Source of the DNA: Sinomonas cyclohexanicum
Lineage (GTDB): Bacteria > Actinomycetota > Actinomycetes > Actinomycetales > Micrococcaceae
Direction of reading: 5' to 3'
Assembly: GCF_020886775.1 (NCBI RefSeq)
Contig: NZ_AP024525.1
Span: forward strand, 1,550,001-1,614,000
DNA length: 64,000 bases
Below the pieces are notes generated by a model. The model was not told where the DNA came from, made no database searches, and saw only the letters and a list, made by a program, of their open reading frames with translations. This document shows, one piece after another, positions 24,992 through 34,695 of this stretch. Numbering within the stretch: position 1 is the stretch's first letter; every line of letters begins with the position of its first letter. Made by a program: the position numbers and the translations under genes.

Positions 24992-25161
24992 CGCCCCGCC
25001 GACGGCCGCCGTGAGCCTGCTGCCACCGCGTCCGCAACGGCCGCCGGGAGGGCCGCCATGACTGGGCTGCGCGGCGCCGGGTCCTTGGGGCGACTGGGTG
25101 GTAGTTTGGTCACGGATTGCGCCCCGCGCGTTCCGGACCGACAGGAAGGGACCCGACGACA

Positions 25162-26094
25162 ATGAGTGGACGCCACAGCATGCCGGCGGACCGGCGGCCG
25201 AAGCTGGCGGCTCTGCCGGACCTCGTAGGCCAGGCCGCCCGGCTCGCGCCGCGCCAGCTGAACGATGAGCTCGCGCTGGCAAAGATCGAACTCAAGAACC
25301 GAGGGGTCCAGGCCGGCGTGGGTGCCGGCCTGTTCGTTGTTGCCCTCGTGTTCCTGGGGCTCCTCGTGATCGCCCTGGTGGTAGCGGCCATCCTGGGCCT
25401 CGCCACCGTCATGCCCGGATGGCTCGCGGCGCTGATCGTCAGCGCGGCGTTCCTGGTGATCCTCGCGATCGCGGCCCTCGTCGGGGCGGCCTGGGTGAAG
25501 AAGGCCATGCCTCTGGTCCCGGCCGACGCGATCCGCGGGGTCCGCCACGACCTCGGGATCGTCACCGAGGGGCGCAACTTCGATCCCCGCCTGCTCGATC
25601 CTTCCACGATCCAGTACAAGCGCGCCCAGGCCACCAAGGAGGCCGAGAAGGCGAAGGCCAGGCTCGAGAAGGAGGCGGAGGACCGCGCGCACGGCAAGGT
25701 CAAGCTGCCCGCACCGAGCGAGGCTGAACTGCGCGCCCGACTCGCGAAGCGCCGCGAGCACCTCCTCGACGTCCGCGAGGGTCTCGTCGCGGAGATGGAC
25801 GTCAAGCGCCAGGCCGGCTATCTCGCCGACGACGTGAAGGCCAGCTTCGCCAGCACGGCCGCCCGCCTCCCGTTTGCCAAGTCGGGCGCCGGCACGACCA
25901 GCACGGCCCCCAAGGCCAGCATTGCCCCCAAGGCCAGCACGGCAGGCACGACGACGCCCGGCAGCTCCGGTGCGCGCGGCACCGCCGGGGTGGACGCCGC
26001 GGAACTCCTCAAGGAGCGCTGGGCCCCGTTGGCCGTGTTCTCGGTCTCGGCGACCGCGTTCGTGGTGTTCCTGCGCAAACTGGTCAAGAGCTGA
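25162..26094 (+). CDS. Phage-holin-family (Holin-X type) membrane protein
   Basis: A 310-residue protein. Two adjacent hydrophobic helices (about residues 53-80 and 86-112) resemble the actinobacterial Holin-X domain, preceded by LVGQAARLAPRQLNDELALAKIELK. A charged, probably coiled-coil stretch follows (RAQATKEAEKAKARLEKEAED), then an Ala/Thr-rich linker and a final hydrophobic helix (about 292-305). Despite the family name, these proteins are chromosomal and unrelated to lysis in most cases. ATG 25162 follows AGGAAGGG. Confidence 0.75.
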   Translation: MSGRHSMPADRRPKLAALPDLVGQAARLAPRQLNDELALAKIELKNRGVQAGVGAGLFVVALVFLGLLVIALVVAAILGLATVMPGWLAALIVSAAFLVILAIAALVGAAWVKKAMPLVPADAIRGVRHDLGIVTEGRNFDPRLLDPSTIQYKRAQATKEAEKAKARLEKEAEDRAHGKVKLPAPSEAELRARLAKRREHLLDVREGLVAEMDVKRQAGYLADDVKASFASTAARLPFAKSGAGTTSTAPKASIAPKASTAGTTTPGSSGARGTAGVDAAELLKERWAPLAVFSVSATAFVVFLRKLVKS

Positions 26095-26182
26095 GCGGCC
26101 CGGGCCCAAGGGTGCACAGGGGAACCGCGACCGTGGGGGGCCGGGTGGCGCCGCCGCACAATGGAGCGGCGGTGCGGCGACG

Positions 26183-26824
26183 ATGAGGTTCTTCAATGCG
26201 GGCGCGCGGCCGGGCCGGGAGCCCGTCGAGACGAGCGCCGTCGTGACCCTGCCGAATGCCATCACCGTGCTGCGGTTCCTCGGCGTGCCGCTGTTCATGT
26301 GGCTCGTGCTCGCCCAGAGGGAATACGGCTGGGCCGTGGTGGTCCTGGTGATCCTGGGCGGCACTGACTGGGTAGACGGATACGTGGCCCGGCGGCTCGG
26401 CCAGGTCTCCACGCTCGGCCGGGTCCTCGACCCCGCGGCGGACCGCCTCGCCCTCATCGCGGTGGCCGTCACGCTCGTGCTCGCCGGGGTCGTGCAGTGG
26501 TGGTACCTCGCGGCCCTGCTCGTGCCGGACCTCGTGCTCGGAACGGCCTCGCTCTTCTACTTCCGCAGCCACCCGGACCTGCCCGTGTCGAAGGTCGGGA
26601 AGGTCCGTACGGCCCTCCTCCTCGTCGGGACGCCGCTGCTGGTGGTCTCCAAGCTCGCGATCCCGGGCTCAGCGGTCTATGCCGCCATCGCCTGGGTGTT
26701 CCTGGTCCTCGGCCTGATCGGACACTGGATCGCGGCGGCCAACTACTTCCGGGCCATCGTGGCCAAGGGCCGCCCCGTGCGCGAGAGCAGGCTCGGGGAC
26801 AGCGGCAGGGAAGGCGTCCGCTGA
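26183..26824 (+). CDS. CDP-alcohol phosphatidyltransferase
   Basis: A 213-residue membrane enzyme with the family motif D-G-X2-A-R-X8-G-X3-D-X3-D, seen as DGYVARRLGQVSTLGRVLDP followed by AADR. It transfers a phosphatidyl group from CDP-diacylglycerol to an alcohol, making a phospholipid head group. Five to six helices are expected. The stop overlaps the next start (TGATG). Related genes include pgsA; the alcohol used here is not certain. Confidence 0.88.
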   Translation: MRFFNAGARPGREPVETSAVVTLPNAITVLRFLGVPLFMWLVLAQREYGWAVVVLVILGGTDWVDGYVARRLGQVSTLGRVLDPAADRLALIAVAVTLVLAGVVQWWYLAALLVPDLVLGTASLFYFRSHPDLPVSKVGKVRTALLLVGTPLLVVSKLAIPGSAVYAAIAWVFLVLGLIGHWIAAANYFRAIVAKGRPVRESRLGDSGREGVR

Positions 26825-27759
26825 TGGTGTGGTTCGCCGTCGTGCTCGCCGTGCTCGGGGCGTTCTTCCTCGCGATCGGCGCGCAGCGGCAGGGGAGCGC
26901 CGTCAAGGCGGACATGGGTGGCCTCGCCCTGAGCTCCCGCAGCTTCCTGCGGCTGCTGAGGAATCCGCGGTGGATCCTCGGGCTGGCCCTCCTCGGCGCG
27001 GGCATGCTGTGCAACATGATCGCCCTCGTCTCGGCGCCGCTGACGGTGATCCAGCCGATCGGAGCGATCGCGCTCGTGATCACCACGGTCGTGAACTCCA
27101 AGGACCAGGGCGTCACCATCAACCGGCCGACCGTCGTCGCGATCAGCTCGTGCGTGACGGGTTCCGCGCTGTTCGTTCTCCTCGCGGTGAACGCCACGGT
27201 GGAGAACCACCACGTGGGGCCGGACGAGGAGCTCACGATCGTGCTCCTCCTGGCACTGGCGGTCGGCGTCCTCGGGGGCCTCGCGGTCATGTTCCGGCAT
27301 CGGCTGAGCGCCTTCGTGTACATCGTCGGGGCGGGGGTCCTCTTCGGCTTCGTCGCGGTTCTGACCCGCATCATCGGCCGTGATCTGCTGTCTCCCAACG
27401 GCCAGTTCCTGCTCAACGTCCAGTGGTACTCGGTCGTCGCGATCATCGCCGCAGGGGGCCTGGGATCGTGGTTCGTGCAGAACGCCTACTCGTCTGGTCC
27501 GCCGGACCTGGTGATCGCCGGGCTGACGGTGATCGACCCGATCGTGGGCATTGCGATCGGGATCACGATCCTCGGTGAGCTTCGCCCCGACGTGCCCGCG
27601 GTGCTCGCTGTTGCCATGGCTGTGGCCGCCATCGTTGCTATCGTGGGGGTCATTGCCCTGTCCCGGCATCACCCGGAGGTCGCGAAGCGGAGGAAGGACG
27701 CCGCACGCGAACTCCGTGGCGGGCCCGGGCCCGATGAACGTTCCCACACCGGCGGCTGA
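26824..27759 (+). CDS. DMT-superfamily transporter
   Basis: A 311-residue protein with about nine to ten membrane helices and the layout of EamA/NIPA-type carriers (drug/metabolite transporter superfamily). It begins MVWFAVVLAVLGAFFLAIGAQ. It is coupled to the phosphatidyltransferase and followed 63 bases later by a glycosyltransferase. It may move a lipid-linked or sugar precursor for the same envelope pathway; this is inference from neighbours. Confidence 0.82.
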   Translation: MVWFAVVLAVLGAFFLAIGAQRQGSAVKADMGGLALSSRSFLRLLRNPRWILGLALLGAGMLCNMIALVSAPLTVIQPIGAIALVITTVVNSKDQGVTINRPTVVAISSCVTGSALFVLLAVNATVENHHVGPDEELTIVLLLALAVGVLGGLAVMFRHRLSAFVYIVGAGVLFGFVAVLTRIIGRDLLSPNGQFLLNVQWYSVVAIIAAGGLGSWFVQNAYSSGPPDLVIAGLTVIDPIVGIAIGITILGELRPDVPAVLAVAMAVAAIVAIVGVIALSRHHPEVAKRRKDAARELRGGPGPDERSHTGG

Positions 27760-27822
27760 CCCACCCGGCAGACGCCGGGAACGCGGCCCGGAACCGCCGG
27801 ACCGCCCGACCAGGAGAGCCTC

Positions 27823-29019
27823 GTGACCACGCCTGAACCCGAGACGGACCTGACCAGCAAGCCGCTGACCATTCTGATCGGCGCAGACACCTACCCGCCC
27901 CATGTCAACGGGGCCGCCCAGTTCGGCTACCGGCTCGCGAAGGGCATGACCGCCCGCGGGCATCACGTCCACGTCGTGGCCAGCCGTTCCGAGAAGGGCA
28001 AGAGCTACACGGAGACGCGCCCGGAGGCCATCGTGCACCGCCTCCGCTCGCACTCGGTGCCGACCCACGAGTACTTCCGCGTCGTCTTCCCGTGGGAGGT
28101 CAAGAAGGAGATCGCCCTCCTCTTCGACCACGTCAAGCCCGATGTCGTGCACATCCAGAGCCACTACATGATCGGCGAGCACGTCCTGTACGAGGCGGTC
28201 AAGCGCGGCATCCGGGTCATCGCAACCAACCACTTCATGCCGGAGAACCTCAACCCGTTCCTGCCGTTCCCGCAGTGGTTCCTGAACATCGTCGGCCGTC
28301 AGTCCTGGAAGGACATGGGCAAGGTCATGGGCCAGGCCGACGTGGTGACCACGCCGACCCCCCTCGCCGCGAAGGCCATGCACGACCACGCGTTCCTCAC
28401 TGAGGTCCTGCCCCTCTCCAACGGCATCGACGTGGCTGCCTACGAGCCGCGCCCGGACGAGGTGATCCAGAAGAACCCCTACCCGACCGTCCTCTTCGCC
28501 GGACGTCTGGCGGAGGAGAAGCACGTGGACGTGCTCATCACGGCGATCGCCAAGACGCCGAAGGAGCTCAACATCCACCTCGAGATCGTCGGCGGGGGCG
28601 AGGTGCGGCCAGCACTCGAGCGCCTCGTCGACAGCCTCGGGCTGCGCGACCGTGTCGCGTTCCTCGGCCTCGCGCCCGACGACGAGCTCCGCCAGGCCTA
28701 CCTGCGCGCCGACGTGTTCTGCATGCCGGGAACGGCCGAACTCCAGTCGCTCGTGACCCTCGAGGCCATGAGCGCCTCGACCCCGGTTGTACTGGCTGAT
28801 GCCATGGCCCTGCCGCACCTCGTGGTGGACGGCGAGAACGGCTACCTGTTCCGGCCCAACGACAGCGACGACCTCGCTGCGAAGATCACCGCGGTCCTGG
28901 ACCGGCCGGCCGCCGATCTGGCCCGCATGGGGGCCGAGAGCCACCGCATGGTGCAGAAGCACGGCATCAAGGCGACTCTGGACACGTTCGAGGCCCTGTA
29001 CCGCGGGGTCGACCACTAG
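27823..29019 (+). CDS. Glycosyltransferase family 4 protein
   Basis: A 398-residue GT-B enzyme from GTG 27823. The N-terminal acceptor domain shows DTYPPHVNGAAQFGYRLAKG. The C-terminal donor domain shows VLFAGRLAEEKHVDVLI and the E-X7-E region in AELQSLVTLEAMSASTPVV. It resembles actinobacterial mannosyl/glucosyltransferases acting on phosphatidylinositol or diacylglycerol. Its position behind a phosphatidyltransferase supports glycolipid synthesis at the inner membrane. Confidence 0.9.
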   Translation: MTTPEPETDLTSKPLTILIGADTYPPHVNGAAQFGYRLAKGMTARGHHVHVVASRSEKGKSYTETRPEAIVHRLRSHSVPTHEYFRVVFPWEVKKEIALLFDHVKPDVVHIQSHYMIGEHVLYEAVKRGIRVIATNHFMPENLNPFLPFPQWFLNIVGRQSWKDMGKVMGQADVVTTPTPLAAKAMHDHAFLTEVLPLSNGIDVAAYEPRPDEVIQKNPYPTVLFAGRLAEEKHVDVLITAIAKTPKELNIHLEIVGGGEVRPALERLVDSLGLRDRVAFLGLAPDDELRQAYLRADVFCMPGTAELQSLVTLEAMSASTPVVLADAMALPHLVVDGENGYLFRPNDSDDLAAKITAVLDRPAADLARMGAESHRMVQKHGIKATLDTFEALYRGVDH

Positions 29020-29083
29020 CCGACCGGTAGGCGACCTGTACGAGACGACCACTAGGATAGGAAGGTCCGCCGCGAGCGGGCGC

Positions 29084-29157
<74 letters not shown>

Positions 29158-29162
29158 CCGTC

Positions 29163-29190
29163 AGGCCCGGAACCACACGGTTCCGGGCCT
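29163..29190. terminator. Bidirectional hairpin terminator after the tRNA
   Basis: AGGCCCGGAACC-ACAC-GGTTCCGGGCCT is a perfect 12-bp stem with a 4-base loop, five bases after the tRNA. There is no T run. The last base is also part of the stop codon of the convergent gene, so it can serve both directions. Confidence 0.75.
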
Positions 29191-29513
29191 CACGCGTCCC
29201 CGCCCGTGATTGGTCCGGGGGCGATGGTGACGCGCTCTGTGTGCCGCGCCGCGGGCGCTTCCTCCCAAGGCCGCCGCAGCGCGAAGTGGACTTCTGACGT
29301 CCGCCCCGGCGTACCTGTGGCCCTCAGGACGAAGTCCTGGCTGGCCGCCGCGCCGGGCAGGGGCCCGTCCGGGACGCGCGGCAACGCGCGCACGACGACG
29401 ATCCCCTCCGGCACGCGTGTGCACTCCCATCGATAGCCCGTGCCTCCAGCGAGGCGCAGAGTGACTGTGAACTCGTGCCCGGCCACTACCTCTACCGACC
29501 CCTCGGTGTCCAT
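29190..29513 (-). CDS. Chagasin-like protease inhibitor (I42 family)
   Basis: A 107-residue protein whose segments match the three binding loops of chagasin-type cysteine-protease inhibitors: GGTGYRWEC (loop 1, usually NPTTGY), a central region without a clean GXGG, and RRPWEEA (loop 3, usually RPW). There is no signal peptide, unlike many family members. An in-frame ATG four codons upstream (29525) is also possible. Its protease target is unknown. Confidence 0.72.
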   Translation of the reverse strand: MDTEGSVEVVAGHEFTVTLRLAGGTGYRWECTRVPEGIVVVRALPRVPDGPLPGAAASQDFVLRATGTPGRTSEVHFALRRPWEEAPAARHTERVTIAPGPITGGDA

Positions 29514-29568
29514 GGCCCCGAGCATCTCACGCGGGGCCCGAGTTGTGCCGATCGGGCAGCGAAGCGTA

Positions 29569-29586
29569 TGTTACTCATCAGTAACA
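29569..29586. promoter_or_regulatory. TetR-type operator palindrome ahead of an acyl-CoA dehydrogenase
   Basis: TGTTACT-CATC-AGTAACA is a perfect 7-bp inverted repeat, 36 bases before the ATG of the gene at 29622. TetR-family fatty-acid regulators commonly bind TTACT-N4-AGTAA sites. No regulator gene is next to it. Confidence 0.55.
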
Positions 29587-29621
29587 AACTCATTGGTAGC
29601 ACGTTCCCCTTTGGAGAGACC

Positions 29622-30809
29622 ATGTCGCAGCCACGCACTGATGCCGCCCTGCCCTGCGCCGACGGCGACTTCTACGCCTTCGAGGGCCTCTTGGCAGAGA
29701 AGGAGCGCGACCGGCTCCACGAGGTTCGCGAGTGGCTTGCGCGCGAGGTGGCCCCTATCGCGGTCGACCACTGGAACCGCGCCGAGTTCCCGCACCACCT
29801 CATCCCGAAGCTCGCGGAACTCGACGTCGTGAGCCCTGTCCGCCGGCAGGGGCACTCCAACCTCCTCGCCGGACTCCTCCACGCCGAGTTCACCCGTGCC
29901 GACGCCTCGATCGCCACGTTCATGGGCGTCCACGACGGCCTGTTCACGGGCTCCATCGAGCTGCTGGCCTCCGACGAGCAGAAGGCCGCGTGGCTTCCCT
30001 CGATCTATTCGCTCGAGGAGATCGGAGCGTTCGGCCTCACCGAGCCGCTCGGCGGATCCGACGTGGCCGGCGGGACGCGCACCACGGCGAGGCGCGAGGG
30101 CGACTCGTGGGTCATCAACGGAGCCAAGCGCTGGATCGGCAACGCGACGTTCTCCGACTGGGTGATCGTCTTCGCCCGGGACGAGGCGGACAACCAGGTC
30201 AAGGGCTTCCTCGTGGACACGTCCCTCCCCGGCTACAGTGCAACCAAGATCGAGAACAAGATCGCGCTCCGCACCGTCCAGAACGCCGACATCACCCTCG
30301 AGGATGTCCGTGTCCCCGCGGAGTTCAAGCTTGCGCACGCCAACAGCTTCCGGGACACCAACAGGGTCCTCAAGGTCACCCGCCTCGCTGTCGCATGGCA
30401 GGCCGTCGGGGCGCAGCTGGCGGCCTTCGACATCGCCCGCGCCTACGCGGTCGAGCGGGAGCAGTTCGGACGCCCGATCGCTTCCTTCCAGCTCGTCCAG
30501 GACCAACTCGTGACCATGCTCGGCAATGCCGTCAGCTCGATGGGGATGATGGTCCGCCTCGCCCAGCTCGAGGATGCAGGACTGGCGCGCGATGAGCAGT
30601 CCGCGCTCGCCAAGGCAGTCACAACGTCCCGCATGCGCGAGACGGTCGCGATCGGCCGCAGCCTCCTCGGCGGCAACGGCATCGTCAGCGACTACGGCAT
30701 GGCCAAGGTGTTCTCCGACGCCGAGGCCATCTACTCCTATGAGGGCACCCACGAGATCAACACCCTCGTCACGGGCCGGGCGATCACCGGGATATCGGCC
30801 ATCGTCTGA
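29622..30809 (+). CDS. Acyl-CoA dehydrogenase family protein
   Basis: A 395-residue flavoenzyme with the three-domain acyl-CoA dehydrogenase layout. FAD-binding motifs are FGLTEPLGGSDVAGGTRTTA and WIGNATFSDW; the catalytic base is E374 in YEGTHEIN. Sequence features (IASFQLVQDQL, GNGIVSDYGMAK) are closest to glutaryl-CoA dehydrogenase-like members. ATG 29622 has a GGAGAG ribosome site. It is a single-gene unit behind a TetR-type palindrome. The chain-length or substrate preference is not decided by sequence alone. Confidence 0.88.
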   Translation: MSQPRTDAALPCADGDFYAFEGLLAEKERDRLHEVREWLAREVAPIAVDHWNRAEFPHHLIPKLAELDVVSPVRRQGHSNLLAGLLHAEFTRADASIATFMGVHDGLFTGSIELLASDEQKAAWLPSIYSLEEIGAFGLTEPLGGSDVAGGTRTTARREGDSWVINGAKRWIGNATFSDWVIVFARDEADNQVKGFLVDTSLPGYSATKIENKIALRTVQNADITLEDVRVPAEFKLAHANSFRDTNRVLKVTRLAVAWQAVGAQLAAFDIARAYAVEREQFGRPIASFQLVQDQLVTMLGNAVSSMGMMVRLAQLEDAGLARDEQSALAKAVTTSRMRETVAIGRSLLGGNGIVSDYGMAKVFSDAEAIYSYEGTHEINTLVTGRAITGISAIV

Positions 30810-30857
30810 GCCGCGGCGCAGCCCGACCGGCGCGCCGCAGCGCCACGGGCCGCGACC

Positions 30858-31475
30858 TCACCGGTCCGTCCACGGCAGCAGGATGGAGGGCCGCCGGTCC
30901 TCGATGAACGCGAGGGGATCAACGTACTGCTCGCCCTCGCGCACGCCCCAATGGAGACAGCTCGCGGGCGCGCAATGGCTGGCCTCCGACGTCACGAGGG
31001 TGCCCATCGGTGCGCCGCGGGCCACGGCGGCACCCACCTCGACCACGCCGACAACGGGCTCGAAGCTGCTCCGATGCCCGTCTCCGTGGTCCAGCGTCAC
31101 GACCGGCCGGTCCACGACCCAGCCGCTGAACACGACCGTTCCCGCTGCCGGTGCCCGGACTTCCGTGCCGCTCGCCGCGGCAAGGTCCACTCCGCGATGC
31201 CCGGACAGCCACGGCCGGCTCGGCGGGTCGAACGCGCGCACGACGGCGGGTCTGGGGTCTAGCGGCCAGGCCCACCCCTGCGGGGCGGACTGAGCGGCGC
31301 CCGGTGGCCGGCCGTCTGCCGCGCCCGAGGGGCGTGCGGCCGCCGCGGAAAGCGACAGCGTGCACGTGAGCGCGCCGACAATCAGGACCGCGATCGCCCG
31401 GCCGATGGGCGGCCGGGGCTTCGTGATGCCCGATCCGGTGATGCCTGATCCGGTGGCGCCTGATCCTCTCGTCAT
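30858..31475 (-). CDS. M23-family metallopeptidase-like secreted protein
   Basis: A 205-residue protein. The N-terminus carries GSGIT repeats, then a signal-type helix ([24 protein letters not shown], about 24-47). The C-terminal LytM-like domain shows GHRGVDLAA (first zinc His and Asp) and CLHWGVREG. The usual H-X-H is C-X-H here, so one zinc ligand may be missing and activity is uncertain. Related degenerate LytM proteins act as cell-wall hydrolase activators. It is divergent from rpsB across 375 bp. Confidence 0.8.
   Translation of the reverse strand: MTRGSGATGSGITGSGITKPRPPIGRAIAVLIVGALTCTLSLSAAAARPSGAADGRPPGAAQSAPQGWAWPLDPRPAVVRAFDPPSRPWLSGHRGVDLAAASGTEVRAPAAGTVVFSGWVVDRPVVTLDHGDGHRSSFEPVVGVVEVGAAVARGAPMGTLVTSEASHCAPASCLHWGVREGEQYVDPLAFIEDRRPSILLPWTDR
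31423..31467 (-). repeat. Three 15-bp tandem repeats inside the M23 gene
   Basis: GTGATGCCCGATCCG, GTGATGCCTGATCCG and GTGGCGCCTGATCCT follow one another. On the minus strand they encode the [15 protein letters not shown] repeat at the protein N-terminus. Copy number is likely to vary between strains. Confidence 0.85.
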
Positions 31476-31585
31476 CCCACCACCCTTTCCCGTGGCGAGC
31501 TCACGCGGAAGGGAGCGCCGGCGCTATGTGGACAACGCCTCGTCGTGCGCCACGACGAGGCCGCGGGAGCGGCCCGGCCCTGTAG

Positions 31586-31850
31586 TACACTGGGAACCGC
31601 GGCTTTTCGAGCCTCTATTGCTGTGCCAGATTCTGGTCGGCAGAGGAGGGGAGGCGAGCCGACTCCGCGCATTCTTCAGCCCTTCTCGGGCACTGCCCGC
31701 CCATCGGTCCGCAGCAGCGGTCGGGCGGGGAGGGGATGCCAGGGACGCACGGCCGCCCGGCCGGACGTCGTCAACAACCGTCAACTATGGCAGGGGCAAG
31801 GGCCGCGCGAGCGTGCCCTCGGAACACGACCTGCCGGAAGGAGCGTCGGC
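31586..31850 (+). promoter_or_regulatory. Promoter and long structured leader of rpsB
   Basis: The 375-base gap between the M23 gene and rpsB (31476-31850) holds no other gene. A TACACT box at 31586-31591 is a possible -10, giving a leader of about 250 bases. Within it, CCCGCCC (31696-31702) pairs with GGGCGGG (31723-31729), with an inner CCGC-AGCA-GCGG stem. A site for S2 feedback control is possible but not shown. Confidence 0.4.
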
Positions 31851-32735
31851 ATGCCCGTCGTTACCATGCGCCAGCTGCTCGACAGCGGTGTCCACTTCGG
31901 CCACCAGACCCGCCGTTGGAACCCGAAGATGAAGCGCTTCATCCTCACCGAGCGCAACGGCATCTACATCATTGACCTCCAGCAGTCGCTGTCTTTCATC
32001 GACCGCGCCTTCGAGTTCGTCAAGGCCACGGTCGCCCACGGCGGCACCGTGCTCTTCGTCGGCACGAAGAAGCAGGCTCAGGAGGCCATCGCCGAGCAGG
32101 CCACCCGCGTTGGCCAGCCGTACGTCAACCAGCGCTGGCTGGGCGGCATGCTCACCAACTTCTCCACGGTCGCCAAGCGCATCCAGCGACTCAAGGAGCT
32201 CGAGGAGATCGACTTCGAGGACGTGGCCGGTTCGGGCCGCACCAAGAAGGAGCTCCTTATCCTCCAGCGTGAGAAGGACAAGCTCGAGAAGACCCTCGGC
32301 GGCATCCGCAACCTCTCCCGCACCCCGTCCCTCCTCTGGATCGTTGACACGAAGAAGGAGCACCTCGCGGTCGACGAGGCCAAGAAGCTCGGCATCCCGG
32401 TCGTGGCGATCCTCGACACGAACTGCGACCCGGACGAGGTCGACTTCCCGATCCCGGGCAATGACGACGCGATCCGCTCCGTGAACCTCCTCACCCGCGT
32501 CGTCGCCGACGCCGTGGCCGAGGGCCTCATCGCCCGCCAGAACCGCGGCTCCGGCTCCGAGGGCGCTGCGGCCGAGCCGCTCGCCGAGTGGGAGCGCGAG
32601 CTCCTCGAGGGCCAGAACGCCGAGGCCCCCGCCGACGAGGCTCCTGAGGCTCCCGCCGCGGAGGCCCCCGCCGACGAGGCTCCTGAGGCTCCCGCTGCCG
32701 AGGCTCCGGCTGCCGAGGCCGAGGGCACGAACTAA
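31851..32735 (+). CDS. rpsB: 30S ribosomal protein S2
   Basis: A 294-residue S2. The start gives [27 protein letters not shown], and other signatures are [10 protein letters not shown] and [19 protein letters not shown]. The ATG at 31851 is preceded by GGAAGGAG. The last 45 residues are an Ala/Pro/Glu extension made of two [13 protein letters not shown] repeats, as in relatives of this group. It is followed by a strong hairpin and then tsf. Confidence 0.97.
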   Translation: MPVVTMRQLLDSGVHFGHQTRRWNPKMKRFILTERNGIYIIDLQQSLSFIDRAFEFVKATVAHGGTVLFVGTKKQAQEAIAEQATRVGQPYVNQRWLGGMLTNFSTVAKRIQRLKELEEIDFEDVAGSGRTKKELLILQREKDKLEKTLGGIRNLSRTPSLLWIVDTKKEHLAVDEAKKLGIPVVAILDTNCDPDEVDFPIPGNDDAIRSVNLLTRVVADAVAEGLIARQNRGSGSEGAAAEPLAEWERELLEGQNAEAPADEAPEAPAAEAPADEAPEAPAAEAPAAEAEGTN

Positions 32736-32756
32736 GACCCGGTCCCAGACCGCTTG

Positions 32757-32792
32757 AGGATGGCGTCCCTGCACCGCACGGGACGCCATCCT
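32757..32792 (+). terminator. Hairpin between rpsB and tsf
   Basis: AGGATGGCGTCCC (32757-32769) pairs perfectly with GGGACGCCATCCT (32780-32792) around a 10-base loop. It may be a partial terminator or processing site that sets different amounts of S2 and EF-Ts. There is no T run. Confidence 0.6.
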
Positions 32793-32832
32793 TGTGAATG
32801 AGTACTGCAGAACAACGACGTAAGGGGTTCAC

Positions 32833-33669
<837 letters not shown>

Positions 33670-33683
33670 CACCGGGCCTTTTC

Positions 33684-33713
33684 AAGGGGCGGCCACTTCG
33701 GTGGCCGCCCCTT
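33684..33713 (+). terminator. Strong hairpin terminator after tsf
   Basis: AAGGGGCGGCCAC and GTGGCCGCCCCTT form a perfect 13-bp stem closed by a TTCG tetraloop, 15 bases after the tsf stop. The 3' side runs into TTTG. Confidence 0.88.
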
Positions 33714-33849
33714 TGCTGTGGCTGCCTACCCTGGCCTCCTACGTAGGCTGCCGCCTTCCGTCGCTGCCTTGCTCTGCTGCCGCCTTGCTTTGCTGCCGGT
33801 ACGCTAGACGCAGACTCCCACCAGAACGCAAGACCCGAGGGGACAACCC

Positions 33850-34632
33850 ATGGAATCAGTACAGACCGCCGAACCCACTGCCCCCTCCTCCCTCACCGAG
33901 TCTGACCCCGCGGTCGACGGCGCGCCCCACCACCGGCGGCGCGTCCTCCTCAAGCTCTCGGGCGAGGTGTTCGGCGGCGGCAAGCTCGGCGTCGATCCGG
34001 CCACTGTGCGCGGAATCGCCGATCAGATCGCCGCTGCGGTCGGGCAGGTCGAGATCGCGGTCGTGGTGGGGGGCGGCAACTTCTTCCGCGGCGCCGAGCT
34101 CTCCCTCTCGGGCATGGACCGTTCCCGCGCGGACTACATGGGTATGCTCGGCACAGTCATGAACAGCCTCGCACTCCAGGACTTCCTCGAGCAGGCCGGG
34201 GTCGAGACGCGCGTACAGTCGGCCATCTCGATGGCCCAGGTCGCCGAGACCTACATCCCGCGCCGGGCCATCCGCCACATGGAGAAGGACCGGGTCGTGA
34301 TCTTCGGCGCCGGCGCCGGCCTGCCGTACTTCTCGACCGACACCGTCGCCGCGCAGCGCGCGCTCGAAGTGCGGGCCGACGTCGTGCTCATGGCCAAGAG
34401 CGGCGTGGACGGCGTCTACACCGCGGACCCCAAGAAGGACCCGAGCGCGGCCAAGCTCGAGCACCTCACCTATGACGAGGCGCTCCGCCGCGACATCCGG
34501 GTCATGGACCAGACGGCCATGACGATGTGCAAGGACAACCGGCTCGAGATGGTCGTGTTCGGCATGGAGGGCGAGGGCAACGTCACCAAGGCCATCCGGG
34601 GCGAGCGCCTCGGCACCCGCGTGACCGTCTGA
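33850..34632 (+). CDS. pyrH: Uridylate kinase (UMP kinase)
   Basis: A 260-residue hexameric UMP kinase. Signatures are [46 protein letters not shown], and [10 protein letters not shown]. The N-terminus has about 28 extra residues compared with E. coli PyrH. ATG 33850 follows GAGGGGAC. It makes UDP for pyrimidine nucleotides. Confidence 0.96.
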   Translation: MESVQTAEPTAPSSLTESDPAVDGAPHHRRRVLLKLSGEVFGGGKLGVDPATVRGIADQIAAAVGQVEIAVVVGGGNFFRGAELSLSGMDRSRADYMGMLGTVMNSLALQDFLEQAGVETRVQSAISMAQVAETYIPRRAIRHMEKDRVVIFGAGAGLPYFSTDTVAAQRALEVRADVVLMAKSGVDGVYTADPKKDPSAAKLEHLTYDEALRRDIRVMDQTAMTMCKDNRLEMVVFGMEGEGNVTKAIRGERLGTRVTV

Positions 34633-34645
34633 GGAGCCGCCGTGC

Positions 34646-34664
34646 GGCTAGGATGTTCCTAGCC
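34646..34664. promoter_or_regulatory. Perfect palindrome overlapping the likely frr promoter
   Basis: GGCTAGGA-TGT-TCCTAGCC is an 8-bp inverted repeat in the 63-base gap between pyrH and frr. It contains TAGGAT, a fair -10 box. It could be a weak terminator for pyrH, an operator, or chance. Confidence 0.4.
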
Positions 34665-34695
34665 CAGATGCAACGAAGTCCACAAGGAGTGCGAC

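Noticed and set aside
25162-26094. A prophage lysis gene, because of the holin-family name
   Set aside because: There are no other phage genes. Holin-X proteins are widespread chromosomal membrane proteins in actinobacteria.
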